64,000 nt of DNA, taken from contig JAUIDB010000002.1 of assembly GCA_030429235.1 (NCBI GenBank), forward strand, positions 1 to 64,000. The letters run 5' to 3'. The position numbers were made by a program, and so were the translations under genes. The DNA is from Thermoanaerobaculia bacterium. Lineage in GTDB: Bacteria; Acidobacteriota; Thermoanaerobaculia; Multivoradales; JAIOJS01. The notes below the pieces were generated by a model, which did no database searches, had not been told where the DNA came from, and worked only from the letters and a program-made list of their open reading frames with translations. Below are positions 25,553 through 33,962 of this stretch, in pieces (the stretch's first letter is position 1; each line of letters starts with the position of its first letter).

Positions 25553-26542
25553 TCAGAACTGAATGACCAGGGCGGCCCAGTGGAATCCGGCGCCGAACGA
25601 GGTGAGGAGCACACGATCGCCGGCTCGCACGCGCCCGGCATCGCGCGCCTGGGCCAGAGCCAGCGGCACCGACGCCGAACCGGTGTTGCCGTACTCCTGG
25701 ACGTTGGTATACACCTTGGCGGGATCCGCCCCCAGGGCCCGGGTCACGGCATCGATGATGCGTAGATTGGCTTGGTGGGGGACGACCAGGTCGATGTCGT
25801 CGACCCCGAGCCCGAGATCGGCCAGCAGTCGGCTCGAGGCGCCGCTCATTCTCTGCACCGCGGCGCGGAAGACCTCACGACCGTGCATGGTGACGTCGCG
25901 GTGTTCCCGATTCTGCGCCCGTTCGAGGGTGAACGGGTAGCGGGTTCCCCCCACCCTGAGGCAGAGGATGTCCCACTTCGAGCCGTCGGTTCCGGCGGTC
26001 GCTCCGAGAATCTCTCCGGCACCGTCGACTTCACCGATGACCACGGCTCCGGCCCCGTCGCCGAAGAGCACGGCGGTGGAGCGATCCTGCCAGTCCATCA
26101 GTCGAGTGAGGAGTTCGGCTCCCACCACCAGGATCCTCTGCTTCCCGAAGTGCACTCGGGCTCGAGCGACATCGATCGCCTGCAAGAAGCCGGCGCAGCC
26201 GCTGCCGCCGAGGTCGTAGGCTGGGATCTCCCGCGCGCCCAGCTGGTGCTGCACGAAGGAGGCGGTGTCGGGAGTGTAGACCTCCGGCGTATCGGTGGCG
26301 ACGATGATCTCGTCGAGGTCGGTGGCTTCGAGGCCGGCATCCCGCAGTGCCGCTCGAGCGGCGTGACAGGCCAGGTCCGCGGTCGTTTCGTCTTCGGCCG
26401 CCAGGCGCCGCCGCTCGATGCCGGTGCGGGTCCGGATCCACTCGTCCGAGGTATCCAGATACTCAGCCCACTCGGAATTCTCCATGACCCGCGCGGGTGC
26501 GTAGGCCCCGAGGCCGAGGATTCCGATCTTCTGCTTGGGCAT
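25553..26542 (-). CDS. fabH: Beta-ketoacyl-ACP synthase III
   Basis: The 329-aa enzyme condenses an acyl-CoA primer with malonyl-ACP to start fatty acid synthesis. The Cys nucleophile lies in GGSGCAGFLQAI near residue 115, the His in VPHQANLRI near 255 and the Asn in YGNTGSASVPLA near 285, the Cys-His-Asn triad of KAS III. Its length matches FabH. No other fab gene is adjacent, which suggests a starter-unit or specialised KAS III rather than a full fab operon. The ATG at 26542 is the only one that gives the expected MPKQKIGILGLGAYAP start. It is first of an operon with the M1 peptidase and the DOMON-DUF3293 gene. Confidence 0.93.
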   Translation of the reverse strand: MPKQKIGILGLGAYAPARVMENSEWAEYLDTSDEWIRTRTGIERRRLAAEDETTADLACHAARAALRDAGLEATDLDEIIVATDTPEVYTPDTASFVQHQLGAREIPAYDLGGSGCAGFLQAIDVARARVHFGKQRILVVGAELLTRLMDWQDRSTAVLFGDGAGAVVIGEVDGAGEILGATAGTDGSKWDILCLRVGGTRYPFTLERAQNREHRDVTMHGREVFRAAVQRMSGASSRLLADLGLGVDDIDLVVPHQANLRIIDAVTRALGADPAKVYTNVQEYGNTGSASVPLALAQARDAGRVRAGDRVLLTSFGAGFHWAALVIQF

Positions 26543-26609
26543 GGTTGGCTCCGCGAGGTTCGAAGGCACGAGGGGAAGCGAGGCAGGGGAATTGTACTTC
26601 CCCGGGGAG

Positions 26610-27245
26610 CTAGCTGGACTCGTCAGCGGGCAGCTCGATCGGCTCGGTGGGATGCAGCAGCCAGTGAGTGATCTTCTCGGCCCAGCGCTTCTGCTGCTTC
26701 TTGCGGGTGCCGTGGTACGTCTCGCGATCGTACAGGGCCTGGAGTTCGTTGAGCTTGGCCATCGTGTCCCGCTGCGCCTGTTCGGCTCGAGACCGGAGGT
26801 CGATCTCGGCCGACCGCTGGGTGGCGCCAAACCCTTCGAGTTCTCGCAGTGCCAGAGTCAGGCGACGGGCTTCGGCTTCGGCCAGATCGAAGTGGAGTTG
26901 CTCGTGGGCCAGCACCTTCGCTTCCTTGGCCACCGAAGCGGCGCCGGACAGCATCTTGTCCATCACCGCATAGGCCTCGGCGGTGGGGGCACGAGCGATC
27001 CACTCGTCGTCAGCCGTCTGGGTGGTCTCGACACCGAAGCGCGTCAATCGGACCGTCGTCACGATATGGGCCGCAAATCCGGGTGTCCACCGGCCTGGCT
27101 TTCGTGGCTGCCCCTGGAAGTCGTCCCAGGTCAACCGCTTGTGAGTACACTCGGTCCGAGTGTCGAAGGGCGTGTAGCTCGTGGCCGGGGTCGCGATCCC
27201 CAGGAGGACAGCGAGGGCTAGGGTGGTGGAGCTGAAGGCGCGCAT
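26610..27245 (-). CDS. Secreted DUF922-like putative Zn-dependent protease
   Basis: A signal peptide (MRAFSSTTLALAVLLG...ATSY) is followed by RLTWDDFQGQP near residue 45, a DUF922 signature, and VLAHEQLHFDLAEAEAR near residue 120, an HExxH site with a following acidic position. DUF922 proteins are described as predicted secreted zinc proteases. The C-terminus (residues 150-211) is helical and Gln/Lys/Arg-rich. The ATG at 27245 has AGGAG 4-8 nt upstream and is preferred over one at 27266 because it gives a clean signal peptide. It is divergent from the next gene. Confidence 0.8.
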   Translation of the reverse strand: MRAFSSTTLALAVLLGIATPATSYTPFDTRTECTHKRLTWDDFQGQPRKPGRWTPGFAAHIVTTVRLTRFGVETTQTADDEWIARAPTAEAYAVMDKMLSGAASVAKEAKVLAHEQLHFDLAEAEARRLTLALRELEGFGATQRSAEIDLRSRAEQAQRDTMAKLNELQALYDRETYHGTRKKQQKRWAEKITHWLLHPTEPIELPADESS

Positions 27246-27356
27246 GGTTCTCCTACGATAAACCAAGCGAGTTGGTTCGGTGTTCCGCGGTGGAGTCGTC
27301 GGGTCCTCGATATACTGCCCAAAGATCGGCCACCATCTGCGTTAGAGGGAGAAACA

Positions 27357-28163
27357 ATGATCGAGAGTCCATCACGAGGTTTCTGTGAGCGCGGGACCAC
27401 CCTGCTCGTCACCGCTCTGTTCGGTATCTTGAGCACCGGAGCCGTTCTGGCCGAACTGCCGCTCCAGGTCGTGGGGGTTCAGGTGGTTCCGGACAATCCC
27501 CTCGACAGTACGGTGTTCGGCACGACCGGGGGAACCAAGTTGGCCCTGCTGGTCAGTCGGCCGAACGGTGGAATCACCTCGTTCGTGGAAGAGGAGAGTG
27601 AACTGACCCTGTTCGCCGACGACCAGGGCAACTCGATCCTGGGGGAGGGCTCCTTCCACAACGGTTTCGGGAGTTTCCCTTCCCTGGAGGACGATGGGGC
27701 GCGTCTCCTCGTCGAGCTGACGGCGAGTGGGACGCCCGCACCGGGAAGCCGTACCCTGAAAGCCAAGGGCAAGCTGGTCGTGGCGGTGTCGGAGATGACC
27801 GAAACCTACCGCTCGCCGCGGATCGACATCCAGGAAGGGGCCGAAGTCAAGGCCGGGTCGATTCCGTTTCGCATCACTGCCGTCGGCCCTCCCGAGTGGG
27901 GGGATGATGCCCAGGCGATCACCTTGGTGGCCGACCAGAACATCGACGAGGTCAAGTCGATTCGGATCCTCGGTGGCAACGGGGATCCGATCGAGTTCTC
28001 CCGAGGGTCCAGTGGCTCGATGACGGTCATGGGAAGTGTCACGGTCAGTCGACAGTTCACCTTTCCGGAGGAGCAGACGGCGATCGTGGTGGAGATCGAA
28101 TACTGGGGTGGCTTGCGCCGCATCGAGGTGCCCTTCGACCTGGAGGTTGGAATCGGCCTCTGA
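27357..28163 (+). CDS. Secreted protein of unknown function, 268 aa
   Basis: I do not recognise this family. A signal peptide (residues 12-32, GILSTGAVLAE) precedes an all-beta protein with few Cys and many Gly/Val strands. The sequence appears to contain two similar halves: LQVVGVQVVPDNPLD... and PFRITAVGPPEWGDD... each start a domain of about 110 residues with a middle strand pair. This suggests two immunoglobulin-like beta-sandwiches. A GAGGGAGA ribosome-binding site lies before the ATG, and TATACT at 27311-27316 is a possible -10. It is alone on its strand. Confidence 0.7.
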   Translation: MIESPSRGFCERGTTLLVTALFGILSTGAVLAELPLQVVGVQVVPDNPLDSTVFGTTGGTKLALLVSRPNGGITSFVEEESELTLFADDQGNSILGEGSFHNGFGSFPSLEDDGARLLVELTASGTPAPGSRTLKAKGKLVVAVSEMTETYRSPRIDIQEGAEVKAGSIPFRITAVGPPEWGDDAQAITLVADQNIDEVKSIRILGGNGDPIEFSRGSSGSMTVMGSVTVSRQFTFPEEQTAIVVEIEYWGGLRRIEVPFDLEVGIGL

Positions 28164-28274
28164 TCGCCGTCGGCAGATCGCGGCGGGGTCCCCCACTGGG
28201 TGGCCCGAGGGATGTGCTGCACTTTTTCGAACGAACCCAGCGGACCTCCCGACCGTAGAGAGGCTGGGGGCGGT

Positions 28275-28303
28275 TTGGGCGCTCCTCGACTTCCGTGCAT
28301 AAT
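28275..28303 (+). promoter_or_regulatory. Promoter of thioredoxin-fold lipoprotein gene
   Basis: TTGGGC (28275-28280), a 17-nt spacer and CATAAT (28298-28303) form a sigma-70-type promoter. The start would be near 28310, about 24 nt before the ATG at 28334; this supports 28334 over an upstream GTG at 28295 that overlaps the -10. Confidence 0.55.
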
Positions 28304-28333
28304 GTCGCTTCTTCAAACCGCGAGGGTCTCGCC

Positions 28334-30007
28334 ATGCTGTCCACGACCGTTTCGACCATCTCTCGTCTTCACCACCGTCGGTGGGTGGGGCTCGGTCTTC
28401 TTGCGTTCACTCTGCTGGCGGTCGGTTGTCAATCGCCGTCCGAGGACGCGGGTGCGTCCGTAGCCGAGAATCAAGCCCAGCCTGAAATCGATTGGTTCGA
28501 TGGAACGGTCGAGGAGGCCTTCGCCACCGCGGCGCTCGAAGAGAAGCCGCTGTTTCTGTACTGGGGAGCGGTCTGGTGCCCACCGTGCCACTATCTAAAG
28601 GACAAGATCTTCACGCGTCCCGAGTTCATCGCGCAAAGCCGCAAGTTCATCGCGGTCTACCTCGACGGGGACACCGACCAGGCCCAGGCCTGGGGCGAGA
28701 AGCTCGAGATCTCGGGGTATCCCACCGTTCTGATTCTCGATCCGCAGGGGGAAGAGGTGACCCGCCTGTCGATCGGGATTCCGGTCGAGGAGTACGGCGG
28801 AGTCTTGGACGCAGCGCTGGCGCTGATGCGACCGATCCAGCAGGTCCTCGACGAGGTCCTGGCTGCCGGAGCCCAGAACGCCGACTCCGACGCTCTCTCC
28901 CTTCTGGCGAACTACTCCTGGGGTCAGGACCGTGTTCTCGAGCTGTCGACCGAAGAGCGCTTCGGGGTGTTCCAGCAGCTCTACACCGGGACTCCGGCCG
29001 AGCTACGAGTCATCCGTTCCCACTTCCTGCGGCATCTACTCGGGGCGGGGGCTCAGTTGGCGGGAGATGACGAGCGGACCGCTCCGGTCCTGACCCCCGA
29101 AGAGATCGCCGCCCACCGTGCCGCAGTGTTGGAGATCCTGGGCGACGAGGAACTGCGACGCTCGAACTCGGACCTGGTTTCCTTCGCCAGTGCGGACGTC
29201 GTTGGGCTGTTGGAGCCCGAACCCGGTCCGGGACGAGAGGAACTGGCGGATGCCTTTCTGGCGGCCGGAGCGGCCCTCGAAGCCGACGAGTCACTGGGGA
29301 TCATGGATCGCTTGTACGCGATCTACACGCGCCTCGAAATCGTCGAGATGCGGTTGGAGGAGGCCGGTCAGGTCGACGAGGACGGGAACGTCCTGTGGCC
29401 CGCGGCCGACCTCGATCATCTGCGGTCGCGCATCGCTTGGGCCAACGGGATGGTGACCGACGAAGGGGAACTGCAGGGGGTGATGAATCTGATGGCCAAC
29501 CTGCTCACCGCGGTCGACCTGGGGGCCGAAGCCAAGGAGCTGATCGCTTCTCGCCTCGAAGAGACGGAGGCGCCCCACTACTACATGGGCTGGCTGTCGA
29601 GCCTGGAAGAGGACGCCGGCAACCACGAGGCGGCTCTCGACTGGTCCCGGCGATCGTGGGAGGCCGCCGAGGGACCCTACACTCGGTTCCAATGGGGCTC
29701 GGGGTACCTTCGTGACCTGATGCGCCTCGCGCCCGACGAGGCAGCGACACTCGAGTCGAACGCCGTCGCCGTGTTCGACGAACTGCTCGCCAATGCCGAT
29801 GCCTTCGCCAACCGCAACTACTCTCGGCTAGGCAGTGTCGATACCGAGCTGCGGCAGTGGGGGGCCGAATCGGCGGAACGAGCCGCCGTCGAGGACCGCA
29901 TCCGCCAGCACGTCGGAGCTCGATGCGACGACTTCGAGGCCGGAGACGAGGAGTCCCCGCAATCGCGCTGTCGGGCCTTCGGCGATCCGGACCGCGACGC
30001 CAGCTAG
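28334..30007 (+). CDS. Lipoprotein with thioredoxin fold and TPR-like tail
   Basis: The 557-aa protein has a lipobox LLAVGCQS near residue 32, so it is membrane-anchored outside the cytoplasm. A thioredoxin domain follows with the redox motif WCPPC (in YWGAVWCPPCHYLKD, near residue 80) and the cis-Pro in GYPTVLIL. The rest, about 390 residues, is helical and looks TPR/HEAT-like (for example LDWSRRSWEAAEGP). It probably acts as a thiol-disulfide reductase or a redox-linked scaffold. A GAGGG ribosome-binding site precedes the ATG by about 8 nt. The DUF2911 gene follows after 49 bp. Confidence 0.85.
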   Translation: MLSTTVSTISRLHHRRWVGLGLLAFTLLAVGCQSPSEDAGASVAENQAQPEIDWFDGTVEEAFATAALEEKPLFLYWGAVWCPPCHYLKDKIFTRPEFIAQSRKFIAVYLDGDTDQAQAWGEKLEISGYPTVLILDPQGEEVTRLSIGIPVEEYGGVLDAALALMRPIQQVLDEVLAAGAQNADSDALSLLANYSWGQDRVLELSTEERFGVFQQLYTGTPAELRVIRSHFLRHLLGAGAQLAGDDERTAPVLTPEEIAAHRAAVLEILGDEELRRSNSDLVSFASADVVGLLEPEPGPGREELADAFLAAGAALEADESLGIMDRLYAIYTRLEIVEMRLEEAGQVDEDGNVLWPAADLDHLRSRIAWANGMVTDEGELQGVMNLMANLLTAVDLGAEAKELIASRLEETEAPHYYMGWLSSLEEDAGNHEAALDWSRRSWEAAEGPYTRFQWGSGYLRDLMRLAPDEAATLESNAVAVFDELLANADAFANRNYSRLGSVDTELRQWGAESAERAAVEDRIRQHVGARCDDFEAGDEESPQSRCRAFGDPDRDAS

Positions 30008-30056
30008 TTCCCGAACAAGATCGACCACTCACTCATCGAAGACAAAGGAGCACACG

Positions 30057-30596
30057 ATGCAACGATCGATTTCCCGACGACTGGTGGCCCTGGCCGTGGG
30101 CATGTTGATGGCAGGCTTTTCCCTCCCGGCGGTCGCCGAGCGGGGCGACGATGCCGAACGCAAGAGCAAGAATGGCCATGCCGAAGGAACGATCGGCGAG
30201 GTGATGGTGGCGGTCGAGTACGGCCGGCCCGAGATGCGCGGTCGGGACATCTTCGGCGCGCTCGTTCCGTGGGGCAAGGTATGGCGCACCGGAGCCGACG
30301 AAGCGACGACGGTCACCTTCGGTGGCGATGTCATGGTCGGTGGGGAGAAGCTCGCCGGTGGCACCTACGGACTGTTCACCGTCCCGGGCGAGAAGGAGTG
30401 GACGGTGATCTTCAACCGTGTCGCCAACCAGTGGGGTGCGTACGAGTACTCGGAGGCTGAGGATGCGCTCCGCGTGACGGTGCCGTCTGAGGCGGCCGAG
30501 TCGACCGAGGCGCTGACCTTCGAGGTGACCGACTCGGGGATCTCCCTGCGCTGGGCCGAGGTCCAGGTCAACGTTCCGGTCACCGCGGGCAGCTGA
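30057..30596 (+). CDS. DUF2911 secreted protein
   Basis: The 179-aa protein has a signal peptide (ending SLPAVAE). It then carries VAVEYGRPEMRGRDIFG and VWRTGADEATTVTF, the characteristic DUF2911 signatures, and GTYGLFTVPGEKEWTVIFN. DUF2911 proteins are common in Bacteroidetes and Acidobacteria; their role is unknown. AAGGAG lies 6 nt before the ATG at 30057. The next gene (secreted PfpI-like) begins 3 nt after the stop, indicating one transcript. Confidence 0.9.
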   Translation: MQRSISRRLVALAVGMLMAGFSLPAVAERGDDAERKSKNGHAEGTIGEVMVAVEYGRPEMRGRDIFGALVPWGKVWRTGADEATTVTFGGDVMVGGEKLAGGTYGLFTVPGEKEWTVIFNRVANQWGAYEYSEAEDALRVTVPSEAAESTEALTFEVTDSGISLRWAEVQVNVPVTAGS

Positions 30597-30599
30597 TCG

Positions 30600-31382
30600 G
30601 TGCCGTGGCGTAGTCGGCTGGTCGGTGGGTTCCTGACCTGTCTCCTAGTCTTCGTTTTCGGGTTGGGAGACAGTGCGCTGGTGGCGCAGGCGCCGGCCGG
30701 CGGCGTGGTGCTGCCGCGGGTGCCTCCGGCCAAGGGATTGCCGACCGATCGGCCGCTGCGGGCCGGACTGTTGGTCGTCGACGGCGTGTACAACACCGAA
30801 CTGACGGCGCCGATGGACATCCTGCACCACACGGTCTTCCACACCAAGCCGGGGATCGAGGTGTTCCTCGTGTCGCCGGATGGTGCGCCCGTACGTTCCT
30901 TCGAGGGTCTCCGGATCACCCCAGACTACAGCTTCGCGAATGCCCCCGAGATCGATGTCCTGGTGGTTCCCAGCGCCGAGCACAGCATGGACTCCGATCT
31001 CGGCAACGACGCCCTAATCCGTTGGGTCCGCGAGACGGGCAAGAAGGCGCACTACGTCATGTCGTTGTGCGACGGGGCCTTTGTGCTGGCCAAGGCGGGG
31101 TTGCTCGATCGGAAACGGGTCACGACCTTTCCGGGGGACCAGGACGCCTTTGCGGCCATGTTTCCCAAGCTCGACCTAGAGCGCGAAGTCACGTTCGTCC
31201 ACGACGGCAAGGCTCTCACCTCGCAGGGTGGCGCCCGGAGCTTCGACGTCGCCCTCTACTTCGTCGACCACCTGTACGGCGAGGACGTGGCTCGGGGCGT
31301 GGCCCAGGGGATGGTCCTGCCCTGGCCGCCGACGTCCGAGCCGTTCCGCGCCCTGATCGTCGAGCGCAAGTGGAAGTTCTGA
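30600..31382 (+). CDS. Secreted DJ-1/PfpI-family protein
   Basis: The start is a GTG at 30600, 3 nt after the DUF2911 stop. A signal peptide (residues 1-29, ending VAQAP) is unusual because DJ-1/PfpI proteins are mainly cytosolic. The core has LRAGLLVVDGVYNTELTAPMD, and the nucleophile elbow MSLCDGAFVLAKAGLLD with Cys near residue 158, typical of the glutamine amidotransferase-like ThiJ/PfpI branch found in AraC-type regulators. No AraC HTH is attached. Possible roles are hydrolase, deglycase or chaperone; none can be chosen from sequence. Confidence 0.85.
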   Translation: MPWRSRLVGGFLTCLLVFVFGLGDSALVAQAPAGGVVLPRVPPAKGLPTDRPLRAGLLVVDGVYNTELTAPMDILHHTVFHTKPGIEVFLVSPDGAPVRSFEGLRITPDYSFANAPEIDVLVVPSAEHSMDSDLGNDALIRWVRETGKKAHYVMSLCDGAFVLAKAGLLDRKRVTTFPGDQDAFAAMFPKLDLEREVTFVHDGKALTSQGGARSFDVALYFVDHLYGEDVARGVAQGMVLPWPPTSEPFRALIVERKWKF

Positions 31383-31386
31383 ACCG

Positions 31387-31902
31387 TTGAAGCCAGGTAG
31401 GTCCGAAGGTGCGCCGAGCCTGGTGCGGGTGGTTCTCGCGTCGTTCGCTGGTTACGTCGTGCTGGCAGTCGGTGTCCTGCTCGGGGTCTGGCTCGCTTGG
31501 ACTCTGCTGGGCACCGAAGGCGCCTTCGAAGAAGGAGGGAGCCGGGTCTCCACGACCTGGTCGTTCACTGTCCTGCTGCTCGGTCTCCCCGCCGCAAGTC
31601 TGGGCGGTGGTGTGGCCGCGATCCTCGGTCGCCCAGCGGGACGTGGTGCCGCCGTCAACGCCGTGCGGCTGTTGGCAGGTCTGGTACTGGTCCTGGGTAT
31701 CGCCAGCGGGGTCTGGCAGCTGAAACGGTCGGTTCCGACCGCCGAGCCTGCGACCCCCGTTTCCCGCGAGATGACCTTGGCCGAAGCGGGACAGCACGCC
31801 GCGCAACCGACCTGGTACGCAATGCTCTTACCCTGGACCGGCGCTCTGGGAGTTCTCTTCGGAGGAGCGGTGGTCACGCGACGATTGGAACCCACCTCAT
31901 GA
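31387..31902 (+). CDS. Small membrane protein, 4 TM segments
   Basis: The 171-aa product begins with a TTG at 31387, 4 nt after the PfpI stop, and has four hydrophobic segments ([52 protein letters not shown] and [18 protein letters not shown]). Its TGA overlaps the ATG of the aminotransferase gene by 4 nt. No family is recognised. A short charged segment with EMTLAEAG lies before the last helix. The coupling to the neighbours is clear; the function is not. Confidence 0.65.
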   Translation: MKPGRSEGAPSLVRVVLASFAGYVVLAVGVLLGVWLAWTLLGTEGAFEEGGSRVSTTWSFTVLLLGLPAASLGGGVAAILGRPAGRGAAVNAVRLLAGLVLVLGIASGVWQLKRSVPTAEPATPVSREMTLAEAGQHAAQPTWYAMLLPWTGALGVLFGGAVVTRRLEPTS

Positions 31903-33032
31903 ACGAGTCTCGACCCCCCGTCTCCTTTCAGCCTCCTTCCCGCGTGTTGCTCGGCCCTGGACCCTCGGATGTGTCGCCGAGAGTGCTCCAAGCGATGGGG
32001 CGCCCTACGATCGGCCATCTCGATCCGGAGTACCTCCGCCTGATGGACGAGAGCCGGCGGCTCCTGCAGCAGCTGTTTCGGACCGAGAACGAGATGACCA
32101 TCGCGGTCTCTGGCACCGGCTCCGCAGGCATGGAAGCGTGTGTGGTCAACCTGATCGAGCCCGGCGACCGCATGGTGGTCTGTGTCAACGGCGTGTTCGG
32201 AGGGCGGATGAAGGAGGTCGCGGAGCGGGCCGGGGCCCGGGTCGTTACCCTCGAGGCTCCCTGGGGTGAGACGATCGATCCGCAGCAGGTGGCCGCGGCC
32301 CTCGAGTCGTATGACGACGTGAAGGTCCTGGGGATCGTCCACGCCGAGACCTCGACTGGCGCTCACCAGCCGCTGGAGGAGATCTCCCGCTTGGTCCACG
32401 ATGCCGGTGCCTTCCTCCTGGTCGATGCGGTGACGTCGCTGGGAGGCATGGAACTCGAGGTCGACGCCTGGGGAATCGACGCTTGCTACAGCGGAACTCA
32501 GAAGTGCCTCTCCTGTCCTCCCGGCCTGGCGCCAGTGAGCTTTTCGGCCCGCGCGGTCGAACGGATCCTCGGTCGGACCACGCCGGTGCAGAGCTGGTAT
32601 CTCGACGTCACCTTGCTGGCTCGCTACTGGGGAAGTGAGCGGGTGTACCACCACACGGCACCGATCAACATGAGCTATGCCCTCCACGAAGCACTGACCC
32701 TGGTAGCCGAGGAGGGGCTGGCGGCCCGCATCGCACGCCACACCGAGAACCATCGGCGTTTGCGCGTAGGACTCGAGGACCTCGGCTTGGAGTACATTCC
32801 GAGCCGATCGTTGACGACCCTCAATGCCGTGCGGGTTCCTGATGGCGTCGACGACGCGCGGGTTCGCCGCCGGCTCCTCGAGGAATTTGGTATCGAGATC
32901 GGGGCCGGCCTCGGTCCCTTCCGGGGACAGGCCTGGCGGATCGGGCTGATGGGTGCGTCGAGTCGCCGGTCCCACGTGACGCTCTTCCTGGCTGCGCTGT
33001 CCCAACTGCTCGCCGACGAGCGGGCTCACTGA
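31899..33032 (+). CDS. Class V aminotransferase, alanine/serine-glyoxylate type
   Basis: The 377-aa PLP enzyme begins [18 protein letters not shown], a typical AGT/SGAT N-terminus, and has the catalytic Lys in [13 protein letters not shown] near residue 202, TGSAGMEA near 70 for cofactor phosphate binding, and [11 protein letters not shown] near 180. It would transfer an amino group from alanine or serine to glyoxylate, giving glycine. The ATG at 31899 forms an ATGA overlap with the upstream membrane-protein gene. The length is near the family's usual 380-400. It is last in the DUF2911/PfpI/membrane protein transcript. Confidence 0.9.
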   Translation: MNESRPPVSFQPPSRVLLGPGPSDVSPRVLQAMGRPTIGHLDPEYLRLMDESRRLLQQLFRTENEMTIAVSGTGSAGMEACVVNLIEPGDRMVVCVNGVFGGRMKEVAERAGARVVTLEAPWGETIDPQQVAAALESYDDVKVLGIVHAETSTGAHQPLEEISRLVHDAGAFLLVDAVTSLGGMELEVDAWGIDACYSGTQKCLSCPPGLAPVSFSARAVERILGRTTPVQSWYLDVTLLARYWGSERVYHHTAPINMSYALHEALTLVAEEGLAARIARHTENHRRLRVGLEDLGLEYIPSRSLTTLNAVRVPDGVDDARVRRRLLEEFGIEIGAGLGPFRGQAWRIGLMGASSRRSHVTLFLAALSQLLADERAH

Positions 33033-33054
33033 GGCGGAGCGGAGAGTCCGCCTC
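33031..33054. terminator. Hairpin between convergent genes
   Basis: GAGGCGGA (33031-33038) and TCCGCCTC (33047-33054) form an 8-bp stem directly at the aminotransferase stop, and a second CGGCCC/GGGCCG stem follows. No T-run is present, so it is only a candidate terminator for either strand. Confidence 0.4.
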
Positions 33055-33080
33055 CGCGGCCCCTCGGTCCGGGCCGTGGC

Positions 33081-33962
33081 CTAGTCTCGGGTCAAGAATT
33101 CGAGCGCCGGGGGCAGTCTTCGGGCCCAGGCCGACTCGTGGTGTACGGCGCGAACGGCCCGCACGAACCTCAGGTTCTGGCCGTCGCGGTAGCCCTTGCG
33201 ACGCAGTAGGTTGCGCATTGCGGTCACGTTGGCACCGTAGTGGCGCGAGTTGAAGTGCCGGCGGGGGCGACTGACTTCGCGGGTTCCCACGTCGAGGTAG
33301 ATGCGGCCGAGCTGGTCCGTCGGTCGTGGCGAAAGCTCGACGTAGGGGAAGAAACGGTCCGCAGCCACCTGCAGGGAGGGGCTGAAGGCTCCGCAGAGCC
33401 CGAAGAGGTCAGGCCGGCTGAAGAACGCGTAGAGGCTGAACAACCCACCGAGGGACGAACCGAAGACTCCTCGGTGTCGGGGATCCGTTTGCAGACCGAA
33501 GCCTGCCTCGACCGTGTCGAGGACCTGGTCGGCGACGAAGTGCAGGTATCGATCTGCACCGGGAGGACCGTCGGGCCGTGGTACGAGCGGCGTGTACTCG
33601 AAGAACCGCTGCCGACCGCCGTGCGCGATTCCGACCAGGGCGAGTTGCCGCTTGCGGCCACTCACACGAAACGCCGCTTCGGCGGCTCGCCAGGAACCGG
33701 CGTAGCTGGTGGCTTCGTCGAACAGATTCTGACCATCCTGTCCGTAGAGGATCGTGATGGGCTGCTGGCGATCGACCCCGGGGGCCAGGTAGAGGACGAG
33801 GTTGCGGTGGTTGGCGAGCTGCGGGCTGTAGAGATCGCGAAAGAGCCAGAGTTCACCTGGGGTCGAGATGGGCGTGGGGTAGGGCACCCATTGACCAACC
33901 GGCGCGTCGGTGTGCAACCTGACTCCTCTGGGCTTCCGTCGAGCCGCGGGGCGCTGTGTCAT
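33081..33962 (-). CDS. Esterase-family alpha/beta hydrolase
   Basis: The 293-aa protein resembles the enterochelin esterase/esterase D-like group. It has an early LYGQDGQNLFDEA loop near residue 70, the nucleophile elbow GVFGSSLGGLFSLYAFF with Ser near residue 175, YLDVGTRE near 230 for the acid, and a C-terminal HHESAWARRLPPAL region with the His. No signal peptide is visible. The ATG at 33962 overlaps the stop of the Ser/Thr kinase gene by 4 nt (ATGA), so it is translated with the kinase. Substrate unknown. Confidence 0.88.
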   Translation of the reverse strand: MTQRPAARRKPRGVRLHTDAPVGQWVPYPTPISTPGELWLFRDLYSPQLANHRNLVLYLAPGVDRQQPITILYGQDGQNLFDEATSYAGSWRAAEAAFRVSGRKRQLALVGIAHGGRQRFFEYTPLVPRPDGPPGADRYLHFVADQVLDTVEAGFGLQTDPRHRGVFGSSLGGLFSLYAFFSRPDLFGLCGAFSPSLQVAADRFFPYVELSPRPTDQLGRIYLDVGTREVSRPRRHFNSRHYGANVTAMRNLLRRKGYRDGQNLRFVRAVRAVHHESAWARRLPPALEFLTRD

